From positions 1-38,864 of the forward strand of contig JAEYNO010000149.1 in NCBI GenBank assembly GCA_023412515.1: a stretch of DNA of 38,864 nt, given 5' to 3'. The position numbers and the translations under genes were made by a program. This document shows, piece after piece, positions 17,236-24,376 of this stretch. How positions within the stretch are numbered: the stretch's first letter is position 1; each line of letters starts with the position of its first letter. The stretch comes from Actinomycetes bacterium. Lineage in GTDB: Bacteria; Actinomycetota; Actinomycetes; Actinomycetales; Cellulomonadaceae. The notes below the pieces were generated by a model that saw only the letters and a program-made list of their open reading frames with translations, had not been told where the DNA came from and ran no database searches.

Positions 17236-18048
17236 GTGCGTCTGAACCGGCCGTCGGCCCGTCCCGCCCTGCTCGCCGTCGCCGCGGTCGCGGCCCTCGC
17301 CGCGTGCTCGTCCGGCACGTCGCCCGCGCCGGGTGCGTCGCCCAGCACGTCGGCGCCGACGGTCGTCGCGTCCCCGTCGCCCACCGCGTCCGCGACGCCC
17401 GACGTGCCGGTGGTCGCGGCGCCCGCCGAGTGCGACGCGGTCTCGCTCGCGCCGGGTGCGACGGTGACGGGTGCGGACCTGTCCGCGTGCGTCATCGGGT
17501 TCTCGCTGGCCGCGGGCAGCGGCCACGAGCACGTGCAGTCCGGCGACTCCACCGCCGAGGTCGACTTCGTGTTCTCCGACGCACCCGCCATGACCGGCAC
17601 GATGGTCGACGCCGACGGCACCACGTCGTTCGTGCTCACGCAGGACCGGTCGTGGATCACGATCGACGGACGCTGGGTCGAGGGCGACGTCACCAGCAGC
17701 GACTCCGAGAAGGTGCTCGCAGGCACGGTCGGCACCGCGTACCGCACGCTCGCCGACCCGTCCGTCAGCGCCGGCATGATCGCGATGTCGCCCACGTACA
17801 CGGTGCAGCCCGACCAGGACGTCATCGACCTCGTCAACGGTGGCGAGGTGCACGCGTGGCGCCTGCAGTCCGACGCACCGTTCAGCATGGCCGGCGTCGA
17901 CATGCAGGAGCTCATCGTGTGGCTCGCCGACGGGCACGTGGTCGTCGGGACGCAGGGCACCGGGACATTCGGGGGCGTGCAGACGACGACCGTGCAGCAG
18001 TTCACCGACTGGGGCGTGCCCGTGGTGGTCGAGCAGCCGGTGGGGTGA
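17236..18048 (+). CDS. Secreted lipoprotein of unknown function
   Basis: 270 residues. The signal is a basic start (MRLNRPSARP), a hydrophobic core and the lipobox LAAC with Cys24, followed by a Ser/Thr/Pro/Ala-rich linker to about residue 62 that would span the cell wall. The mature domain has a Cys pair (AECDAV and SACVIGF) and a beta-rich body (VLTQDRSWITIDGRWVEGDV, ISPTYTVQ-type strands), like the small LppX/LprG-style or DUF-type lipoproteins of actinobacteria. No family is certain. GTG 17236 is supported by the leaderless -10 element 7 nt upstream. It is convergent with the next gene across 49 bp. Confidence 0.85.
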   Translation: MRLNRPSARPALLAVAAVAALAACSSGTSPAPGASPSTSAPTVVASPSPTASATPDVPVVAAPAECDAVSLAPGATVTGADLSACVIGFSLAAGSGHEHVQSGDSTAEVDFVFSDAPAMTGTMVDADGTTSFVLTQDRSWITIDGRWVEGDVTSSDSEKVLAGTVGTAYRTLADPSVSAGMIAMSPTYTVQPDQDVIDLVNGGEVHAWRLQSDAPFSMAGVDMQELIVWLADGHVVVGTQGTGTFGGVQTTTVQQFTDWGVPVVVEQPVG

Positions 18049-18097
18049 GGTGGGCCCCGCTTGAACCATGCTGCCCCACGGCACTGGTTGGCCTTGC

Positions 18098-18919
18098 CTA
18101 CGGTCGCATGCCATCGGAAGGAGCGGTGGCGCCCGGCGCTGGGGAGAGGAAGTCGACGGGGTCGCATGCCTGCGCAACCGACTCGAGCGAGCTCCCGTAG
18201 AACTCCCTGAACGCTTCTGCGTCGCCGCTCGGATCGGCGAGGGGCAGTGCTGTGGCGTGTTGGCTTACGCCCGAAGCGAGTAGGACTCGGATCGTTCCGC
18301 CTGCATAGATCGCTCCGATCGACCGTCCGCCGACCACCATCGAAGCTCCAGCTGAAAGCTGGGTGGGGAAGCCTCCCTCTACACACATGTGGGGCAGGAT
18401 GGTGTCGTCGCCGTCGGCTGACAGAAGAGATATCGAGAGGATCGTGGCTTCCGATCGTCCAGTGTTTGAGACGACGTATCCGTACTTGTATGGTACACGA
18501 TTCTCACGATATGTCCCATTTTCGAAGCTGATCTCCAGGTGCGTCTCGCCACTCAGTGCCGACGCGCCGTCGACCGCTTGTATGACAGGCCCCTCTTGTC
18601 GCCACTGCTCGTTTGCAGTGTTGAGTGCTTCCCGCCACTGCTCGGTTGAGGTCGCGAGCGACTCACCCCACTGTCGCCTCGATTCCTCGAGCGAGTGCTG
18701 CCATTGCCAGGTCTGAAGTCCGAAGATTGCGGCGACGAGAAGACTGCTCACACCGAACTGCATCCAGGAGCGTCGCGCCTCTCTGCTGGGCGTCGACGCG
18801 GGCTGAGGTCGGTGTCCGCTTTCGTCGTGAAGATCCTTTCGCGGGGCGATGCTCGACGTCCTCGTCGTGGCCTCTCCCTTGCGTGCGCCGCCAAATCGTG
18901 GACCTGGCCTCTTTCCCAC
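18098..18919 (-). CDS. Single-pass membrane protein with 11-residue Trp repeats, unknown function
   Basis: 273 residues. Residues 1-50 are basic and cytoplasmic. One membrane helix lies at about 54-72 (FGVSSLLVAAIFGLQTWQW). Directly after it Trp73, Trp84, Trp95 and Trp106 are spaced exactly 11 residues apart in QW-type repeats (SLEESRRQW, GESLATSTEQW, REALNTANEQW). This period suits a right-handed (hendecad) coiled coil. A beta-rich outer domain follows (about 110-255), with two Cys (MCVEGG and AQACDP). No known family is recognised. The start is GTG 18919, with AGGAG 7 nt upstream. Third-position GC is lower than in neighbours, which hints at horizontal origin. Residues after the stem could sense or bind an envelope ligand, but that is inference. 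Confidence 0.75.
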   Translation of the reverse strand: MGKRPGPRFGGARKGEATTRTSSIAPRKDLHDESGHRPQPASTPSREARRSWMQFGVSSLLVAAIFGLQTWQWQHSLEESRRQWGESLATSTEQWREALNTANEQWRQEGPVIQAVDGASALSGETHLEISFENGTYRENRVPYKYGYVVSNTGRSEATILSISLLSADGDDTILPHMCVEGGFPTQLSAGASMVVGGRSIGAIYAGGTIRVLLASGVSQHATALPLADPSGDAEAFREFYGSSLESVAQACDPVDFLSPAPGATAPSDGMRP

Positions 18920-19221
18920 GTCGCGCTCCTAGCCTTGTGTGACTCGATGTGTGAGGTATCGGCAAGGCGGTTCCGTTCATTTGGGGCAAAGGTCCCAGGT
19001 TGCGCTGCTGCCGTGGGACATTGGCCGCGGGGCCTAATGATCCGCGTCGATGTACCTGCGGATGCTGACGCAGCGAAGCGGAGAGGACGAGCCGGTGCTG
19101 GAGCGTGCAGGTGGCGTGCGCCGGGGCCGGCTGGATGCTGGTCGAGAGGGGGCTCTCCGACCTGGCTGGCATCGGACGTGCCGACGAGAACGGTGAGGGG
19201 GATCAGCGTGTGGCCCGCCCG

Positions 19222-19700
19222 TCAGCCGGGCTGCGTGCCGAAGCCGCCCTCGCCCCACGCCGCCTCGACGCGCGCGGTGTCGTCGAGTGCGACCTCGGTG
19301 CAGCCTCGTGTCGTCGTCGTCGTGGCCGGTCCGGTGTTCGACGGGATGGCCCAGCAGAGCAGCTGTGTGCCCGTCAGGTCGGCGGGCAGGTCGAACCGGC
19401 CTGACCGCACGGGCTGCCACGTGCCGCCGAGCGCGGTGACGGCGTCGGGGGCGACGGGTCCCGGAGGTGGTCGAGCGCGTCGCTCGGGCGGGCGTGCAGG
19501 AGCGTCCAGCTCGCGTCGTCGTCGGCGGGGAGGGTGAGGACCCAGCCCTCGTCGATGGGTGTGTCGGCCAGGCCCGTGTCGTCGACGCTGCGCAGGGTTC
19601 CGCCGGGGGTGGCGGAGGCGCAGCCGGTGAGGGCCGGGAGGAAGGCGAGCGTGCTGACCACGACGGCGAGTGCCGGGCCGGAGCGACGGGTGCGGGGCGT
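19222..19700 (-). pseudogene. Lipoprotein gene with a lost start codon and a frameshift
   Basis: A lipoprotein signal is clear: basic PRTRRSG, core ALAVVVSTLAFLPAL, lipobox LTGC, then a mature part (DTGLADTPIDEGWVLTLPAD). At about 19460 the frame breaks. The following codons give a stop at 19374, while the -1 frame continues sensibly (APDAVTALGGTWQPVRSGRF to EAAWGEGGFGTQPG) to a TGA at 19222. One missing G in the GGG run would explain it. AGGAAGGAG (19704-19712) is followed by CCC and then ACG at 19700-19698, where an ATG is expected. No other start codon suits the signal. Two independent lesions suggest a dead gene; sequencing errors are the alternative. Confidence 0.6.
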
Positions 19701-19789
19701 GGGCTCCTTCCTGGTGGGACGTCGGTGGTGGTCGTCAGGGAGCCGGACCGCAGCGGGTGCGGGACGTGCTCCAGCAAGCCGACTCCACG

Positions 19790-19994
19790 GAGCTCGGGAC
19801 GTACCAGGCCCTCGGAAGCCGGGTCGGTTCACGAGGGTGACGTCCGAAGACGCCGTGCCGTAGCCGATCGTCACGAGGTGCAGCACCCTCATCGACTCCG
19901 CGCCGTCTGTCACGAGCACCTCGCCTGTCGCGTCGTCGGAGTACAGCGCGAGCGCGGCGCGCAGGTCGCCGAAGCTGATCCGACGTCTGCCCAT
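19790..19994 (-). CDS. Small open frame of unknown function, possibly a remnant
   Basis: From ATG 19994 the minus strand encodes MGRRRISFGDLRAALALYS, continuing to TLVNRPGF (about 63 residues). This looks like real protein, with a plausible helix and two strands. After that the composition becomes Arg/Pro-rich and non-protein-like, while the frame stays open into the lipoprotein pseudogene. The right limit given is therefore where protein-like sequence ends, not a stop codon. There is no good ribosome binding site. It may be the stump of a longer gene. Confidence 0.3.
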
Positions 19995-20015
19995 GACTTC
20001 ATCATGGCTGGACGT

Positions 20016-20055
20016 TCTCTGAGCCGTATGGCCGGGACGTCTCTGAGCCGTATGG
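20016..20055. repeat. Two 16-bp direct repeats
   Basis: TCTCTGAGCCGTATGG occurs at 20016-20031 and again at 20040-20055, a 24-bp period. The repeats lie between the small open frame and the PrsW-toxin gene. Repeated short sequences of this kind occur at ends of IS21-type elements, but no transposase is nearby. They could also be a binding site upstream of the toxin gene. Confidence 0.5.
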
Positions 20056-20141
20056 GTGGTCCAGTGCGGGATCGGCCTGTGGGCGCGTCGCAACCCGCTA
20101 CGGTTCAGCGCGTCCGTTAGGTCCGAAATGCAGGGGGCAGG

Positions 20142-22604
20142 GTGTCGGCGACCGCCGTCGAGGATCCGGTGGGCGCGGCGCCGCCGCGTGAGTGGTGGCA
20201 GGTCTGGGCGCAGCGTCGCGCGCAGTGGTGGTCGGCGCGTCCGGTGCTGGCGGCGCGGTGGGCGCGCGTGCGTGCGGTCGGGTTGTGGGTCGCGTTGGTC
20301 TGGGTGCTGGGGCTGGTGGTGTTCGTGCCCGAGCTGCGGCTCGGGGTGCGCGCGTACCTGGGGTGCGTGTGGGTCGTGGTCGCCTGGTACTTCCTGGGGC
20401 GCACGAAGACGTTGACGTGGGCGGGGTACCTGCGGTTCTTCTCGGCGTGCCTGGGGTGGTCGGTCGCGATCGGGTTCGTCTCGATGTGGCTCGCCGAGCG
20501 GGTGCTCGATCTGTGGGTCATCCAGGACGGGCCGGCGGTGATGATCGCGTCGGGCACCGAGGAGACGTTGAAGTTGCTGCCCTTGGCGGTGGTGGCGCTG
20601 CTGGCTCCGCGGCGTGCGGGGCGGTTCGCCGTCGTGGACTGGTTGCTCCTGGGGTTGGCGTCCGGCACGGCGTTCCTGCTGGTCGAGGAGTCGCTGCGAC
20701 GGGTGGCGCTGTCGACAGGCAAGGCCGGCATCTTCATGGGCGTCTCGACGTCGCGGGTGCCTGACGAGTTCGTGCAGTTCGGCGGGCGGTTGCTTCCCGG
20801 GCCCTTGGTGAGCGACGTCGAGGGGTGGGGCGGGCACGGCGTCGTCACCGCGATCGTCGCGGCCTGGGTGGGGCTGGCGATCGTCGCGGTGCGCGCGGTG
20901 CGGGGGCGTGGCGGCTGGGCGGTGCGGGGTGTGCGGTTCGCGGCGGTCGCGCTGCCGGTGCTGGCGTTGCTCGTGACGATCGCCGACCACGCGGCGACGA
21001 ACGGCGGCAACTCGTCGGTCAGGACCGAGGACGGGACGCCAAAGTGGCTCGATCCGGGCACGACCAACGTGCCGTGGTGGATCCGCGTGGCGTGGTCGCT
21101 GTTCGGTCACGGTCACGGCCGTCCGGCGGTCCTGGTGGTCGTGCTGGTCGCGGCGCTCGTCGTCGACGGCGGTCGCCTGGCGCGCGTCCCCGGGGCCGGG
21201 CTCCTGGTTGGGGCGCCGCCCGCCTGGGTGCACGCGCCCGCCGCATGGCTACGTGGTGCCGCCTCGGCGTGGCCGGGGGTCGTGCGCGCTTCGGCGGTGG
21301 CAGTGGCACGGCATGCGACAGGTGCCGTGTGGGTGGTCGGTCGTGACCTGCACCTGGCTGCTGTGGCCTTCATCCCTGCACCAGGGCAGTCCCGCAGGGC
21401 CGCCGCGATCCAGGGCGCGACCGCTCTGTCCGCCCAGCGCGCGGCCCGCGAGCTGGGTTACGAGTCGCTGGCCCACCCGTTCAACCCTCGTCGGTACCGG
21501 CTCGGCGCCGGGATCGCGTCCGCGGGCCTGCTGACCGGCGCACTGGTGCTGGCACCGCTCGCCGCTTCCCGGCTGGACAGGGTCTACGAACGGATGTTCT
21601 GGCTGGCCGGCGTGCTGCAACGAGTCGGGAACTGGTGGCACGACCAGCCCTTGGCGACCCAGATCCTCATCGGCCTAGGCGTCGCCGCCCTGGTCACCTT
21701 GTCCGGCGGGTCACTCGCGCTCGCGTTCGGGATCTCCGGTGTCCTGACGTGGGGCCTGGACAAGTCCCACGGCATCGCGACCTGGGTACGGGACCCGCAG
21801 CAGGCGACCCGCGACTACCTCCTGACCGCCACCCCTGCCCAGATCGCCGCCGACACCCTCGGCGTCGCGCTCACCTTCGCACCAGCGAACTTCGCCGGCG
21901 CCGCGATCGGACGCGGCGTCCGCACCGTCGCCAAGGACGTCGCCGACGACCCCGCCGCCTGGCTCGCACGACAGCGCGCACTCATCCGCGAGGCACCCGA
22001 TGCGGGCGAGGTGCAGATCGCCACGCTCGTCGGGCACGGTGGCATCGACGATGCGGCCGAGGCAGCCCGGGCAGCGATCTCCCGTGTATTCAGCTCTTTC
22101 CCTCATGGGGCCGACGATGTGGTGAAAGCGGCCTGGTACAGGAGAGCGGCCACCGCGGAGGGCTTGCCGCCACACATGCGCCAAGTGATGAACGGAAAGG
22201 CGTTTCATCATGAGGTCTACGGACACTTTGAGGCCCGAGAGGTCACCATTCACCGGATCGACGAGGCGAGCGGAGGGGTGGAGCGCGCCTTCCGTGTCGA
22301 CGCACTGAGCCAACGAGAGGTGGTCTCGCTCAAAGAGACTCAGCTGACTGAGGTACAGGCTTCAACGGTCGAGAGATACATCGACGAGATCGTCAACAAG
22401 TACAACCCCCGTCGGCCCGAGCTCGTCGTTGCTGCCACGGCGGGAAATGAGGCAAAGCTCGGTACCGCGGCACTCGGTCGACCGCTACGTGGACGCATGA
22501 CACTGGGTGTCCCGATCCAACACACTCGGATCCCCCAAGGGTTGGTCGACTATGCTCGGGCGGCCGGCGTGCGCATCAAGCAGTTGGCGCCCTATGGGCG
22601 GTAG
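20142..22604 (+). CDS. PrsW-family intramembrane protease fused to a C-terminal toxin-like nuclease domain
   Basis: 820 residues. The N-terminal half has about eight membrane helices and the PrsW (M82) motifs: Glu140-Glu141-x-x-Lys144 (GTEETLK), Phe178-x-x-x-Glu182 (FLLVEE), His232 in a membrane segment and His283-x-x-x-Asn287 (DHAATN). Residues 340-440 are a linker; 470-570 hold two or three more hydrophobic helices (LTGALVLAPLAAS, ILIGLGVAALVTLSGGSLAL). Residues about 640-820 are soluble and resemble the C-terminal domains of polymorphic toxins: FRVDALSQREVVSLKETQL (D...xxK, like PD-(D/E)xK nucleases), then ERYIDEIVNKY and VPIQHTRIPQGLVDYARAAGV. From about 22,080 the codons become less GC-biased. 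The start is GTG 20142, behind AGGGGG. A probable immunity gene starts 11 bp downstream. I infer that the protease part positions or releases the toxin. Confidence 0.75.
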   Translation: MSATAVEDPVGAAPPREWWQVWAQRRAQWWSARPVLAARWARVRAVGLWVALVWVLGLVVFVPELRLGVRAYLGCVWVVVAWYFLGRTKTLTWAGYLRFFSACLGWSVAIGFVSMWLAERVLDLWVIQDGPAVMIASGTEETLKLLPLAVVALLAPRRAGRFAVVDWLLLGLASGTAFLLVEESLRRVALSTGKAGIFMGVSTSRVPDEFVQFGGRLLPGPLVSDVEGWGGHGVVTAIVAAWVGLAIVAVRAVRGRGGWAVRGVRFAAVALPVLALLVTIADHAATNGGNSSVRTEDGTPKWLDPGTTNVPWWIRVAWSLFGHGHGRPAVLVVVLVAALVVDGGRLARVPGAGLLVGAPPAWVHAPAAWLRGAASAWPGVVRASAVAVARHATGAVWVVGRDLHLAAVAFIPAPGQSRRAAAIQGATALSAQRAARELGYESLAHPFNPRRYRLGAGIASAGLLTGALVLAPLAASRLDRVYERMFWLAGVLQRVGNWWHDQPLATQILIGLGVAALVTLSGGSLALAFGISGVLTWGLDKSHGIATWVRDPQQATRDYLLTATPAQIAADTLGVALTFAPANFAGAAIGRGVRTVAKDVADDPAAWLARQRALIREAPDAGEVQIATLVGHGGIDDAAEAARAAISRVFSSFPHGADDVVKAAWYRRAATAEGLPPHMRQVMNGKAFHHEVYGHFEAREVTIHRIDEASGGVERAFRVDALSQREVVSLKETQLTEVQASTVERYIDEIVNKYNPRRPELVVAATAGNEAKLGTAALGRPLRGRMTLGVPIQHTRIPQGLVDYARAAGVRIKQLAPYGR

Positions 22605-22615
22605 GGAGGAGTGGC

Positions 22616-23131
22616 GTGACGCAGGATGTGCTGTACACCTCGCGGTGGAATGATCTGACCCGGCAGCCGGCGCGCGGCCACTCCTGGCTGACCGAGGACG
22701 AGGCCCGGCGCAGGTACGAGTCCTCGCAGGGTGTGGAGATCGTCGACGCGACGCTCCGGGACGCCGACGGGACGCCGCGGCCACGGTGGGTCATCGGTGC
22801 CTACGGGCGTGTTCGGGTGCAGTTCTTCACCCCGGCTGGTTCGGTATGGCGCGAGGTCGACTACGACCTGATCGACGGGCGGCTGTGGCGGTGGGTCACG
22901 GTGGACTACACCTACGCCGACGACGGTCAGCACGACCAACCCGACGCGGTCCTTACGGTTGAAGTGTCCACCCGCCCGGACGGCACCGGAACGATGTCGA
23001 TCGACGACACGGCTGCCGGTGAACGGTCGGTCTCGCAGTTCACCGACGTCCCGACCGACGGCGGGTGGCTCGACGTCCCACGGTTCGGGGACTGGAAGCA
23101 GCTGGCGGACCCTGGCTCTGGTGCGTCGTAG
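22616..23131 (+). CDS. Probable immunity protein for the PrsW-linked toxin
   Basis: 171 residues, very acidic, with no signal peptide or membrane helix. It is rich in aromatic beta strands (RVRVQFFTPAGSVWREVDYD, LWRWVTVDYTYADDG), as many small immunity proteins are, but I cannot name its family. The start is GTG 22616, with GGAGG just upstream and only 11 bp after the toxin gene stop, so the two are certainly in one operon. The immunity role is inferred from position, size and acidity. It should bind the basic C-terminal toxin domain in the cytoplasm. Confidence 0.65.
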   Translation: MTQDVLYTSRWNDLTRQPARGHSWLTEDEARRRYESSQGVEIVDATLRDADGTPRPRWVIGAYGRVRVQFFTPAGSVWREVDYDLIDGRLWRWVTVDYTYADDGQHDQPDAVLTVEVSTRPDGTGTMSIDDTAAGERSVSQFTDVPTDGGWLDVPRFGDWKQLADPGSGAS

Positions 23132-23280
23132 CGCCTCGGGTGGTCCGGTCCTGACTCCTCGGGTCAGGCACGAACAGCTACGTCCCACTCCGCCCGTGAG
23201 AGGGCCGTGGTGCGGTCAGATTCATCGCGAGGTCCTCCCCGGCCGCGACTCCGGTGGGTAAGGAGAGGGCTGCGCAGTTG

Positions 23281-23733
23281 ATGGCGCTGGCCTGGACTTC
23301 GACAACTGCGTGGCCCAGCCGGCTGCAAAGCGTCGCGAGCACGTTGGGAGCCGGGCGCGAGGGCCGGCTCTGCCTCCTGGACCATCTCGTTGACGGCGCC
23401 GAGACCTCAGTCTCGGCATGGACCGCAAACCGCGTGATCATCGACACGCTCGCCGGCCAGCAGCTGCTCATGATCGGCCACACCCTGGCCCGCAACGCCA
23501 TCGTCGCTGCGACCGCCGCCGCGCACGCCGCGCTCGGGCCACCCGCCGTTGCGCGCGCCGCCCGACAGCACGGCCGCAAGCCCATGCAGCCCACACTGCT
23601 CCACGTCCCGGGAGCCACCTCGCGCCTCGCACGGCGCTCGGCCGCGCGACGAGCGCGCTCACGCATGCCCACCGCCGCTCGCGGTACTCTCGACACCACC
23701 GCGCAGGCCCGCACCCCAGGCCGAGCGGAGTGA
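23281..23733 (+). CDS. Hypothetical protein upstream of tRNA-Arg
   Basis: About 150 residues, or 160 if translation starts at GTG 23254. The third codon positions are strongly G/C in this frame through residues 30-100, which favours real coding. The central part is helical and hydrophobic (RVIIDTLAGQQLLMIGHTLARNAIVAATAAAHAAL), and the tail is basic and low-complexity (RLARRSAARRARSRM). AAGGAGAGG lies 11 nt before the ATG, or 8 nt before an in-frame TTG. I recognise no family. It may be part of the accessory region or a truncated gene. The 120 bp between the immunity gene and this frame hold nothing I recognise. Confidence 0.4.
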   Translation: MALAWTSTTAWPSRLQSVASTLGAGREGRLCLLDHLVDGAETSVSAWTANRVIIDTLAGQQLLMIGHTLARNAIVAATAAAHAALGPPAVARAARQHGRKPMQPTLLHVPGATSRLARRSAARRARSRMPTAARGTLDTTAQARTPGRAE

Positions 23734-23812
23734 CGGGACGACCCAGACACCCGACTCAGGCCCAGCCTCAACACCGGCTAGGAAGTCTGACCAGGTATCT
23801 GAACAGTCCCAC

Positions 23813-23885
23813 GCGCCTGTAGCTCAGGGGATAGAGCACCGCTCTCCTAAAGCGGGTGTCGGCAGTTCGAATCTGCCCAGGCGCA
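23813..23885 (+). tRNA. tRNA-Arg (anticodon CCT)
   Basis: A complete cloverleaf. The acceptor stem is GCGCCTG/CAGGCGC. The D arm begins TAGCTCAG. The anticodon stem CCGCT/AGCGG holds the loop CTCCTAA, with anticodon CCT. The T arm is GGCAG/CTGCC around TTCGAAT. CCA is not encoded (ACAC follows). The 3' half is repeated, diverged, at 26057-26097, so this gene has served as an integration site. Confidence 0.97.
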
Positions 23886-23886
23886 C
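23846..23886 (+). repeat. Left copy of the tRNA 3'-end repeat (attL-like)
   Basis: The 41 bp from the anticodon loop to just past the tRNA 3' end match 26057-26097 at 35 of 41 positions in the same orientation. Site-specific recombinases of tRNA-targeting elements leave such direct repeats. The similarity continues weakly for another 50 bp downstream of both copies. Confidence 0.7.
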
Positions 23887-23920
23887 ACCGGTATCACCGC
23901 AGGTCAGGCGCCATTTCCTG

Positions 23921-23939
23921 CTGTAGCAGATCTGTAGCA
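23921..23939. repeat. 11-bp-phased direct repeat near the left boundary
   Basis: CTGTAGCA at 23921-23928 and again at 23932-23939, one helical turn apart, 35 bp beyond the tRNA. This resembles integrase arm-type sites. Confidence 0.4.
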
Positions 23940-24069
23940 CACCGACGCGGGAGGCATCGTCGGATGCTGTCGAATGCGCGCCCGTGACCAGGGCTTACAG
24001 CCACATCCAGTGACGCGTAGCCCCCAGGGAGCCCCCAGGGAGCCCCCAGAGATGGCACCTTGACCGCAC

Positions 24070-24250
24070 CTCCGACCAGGTCCGCGCCGCTGCGGCCGCG
24101 ATGGACCGTGCCCGCGCCGCCGGGCTACCCGACGACGTCCTGCTGATCATGCTCGCGGCGCGCGAGGCGTTCTGGGGCGAGGCGCCCTGGCCCAGCCGTG
24201 CCGACCTCAGCCGGGTCCTCGCCGAGCCCGCGGCGCAGATCGTCGACGAC
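24070..24250 (+). pseudogene. Duplicated gene fragment, copy 1
   Basis: From ATG 24101 this reads MDRARAAGLPDDVLLIMLAA and on to AEPAAQIVDDD, then loses similarity to copy 2 (26250-26447). I do not recognise the family. The frame stays open into the AAA-TIR gene, so a longer fusion starting at 24101 is formally possible. The shared fragment and the leaderless promoter at 24364 argue that it is only a remnant. The bases between the tRNA repeat and this fragment, and 24251-24363, hold no other gene that I can see. Confidence 0.5.
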
Positions 24251-24363
24251 GACATCGTCGCGGAACTCCTTGGGATAGGGCCTGGGCACGGTACACATCC
24301 TTCCAGCGGCGCCTGCGGCGCCACAGGGGGTGTCACCTACTCGTGCAGCAGGCCCGCTGGCGA

Positions 24364-24369
24364 TAACAT
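24364..24369 (+). promoter_or_regulatory. -10 element of a leaderless promoter for the AAA-TIR gene
   Basis: TAACAT (TANNNT) ends 7 nt before the GTG at 24377. It overlaps the ATG at 24368, which argues that the GTG is the true start. Confidence 0.5.
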
Positions 24370-24376
24370 GACGTGC

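Noticed and set aside
24101..24376. Extended N-terminus of the AAA-TIR protein
   Set aside because: The frame is open, but this stretch is a copy of an unrelated fragment found again at 26250-26447, and a leaderless promoter sits just before GTG 24377.
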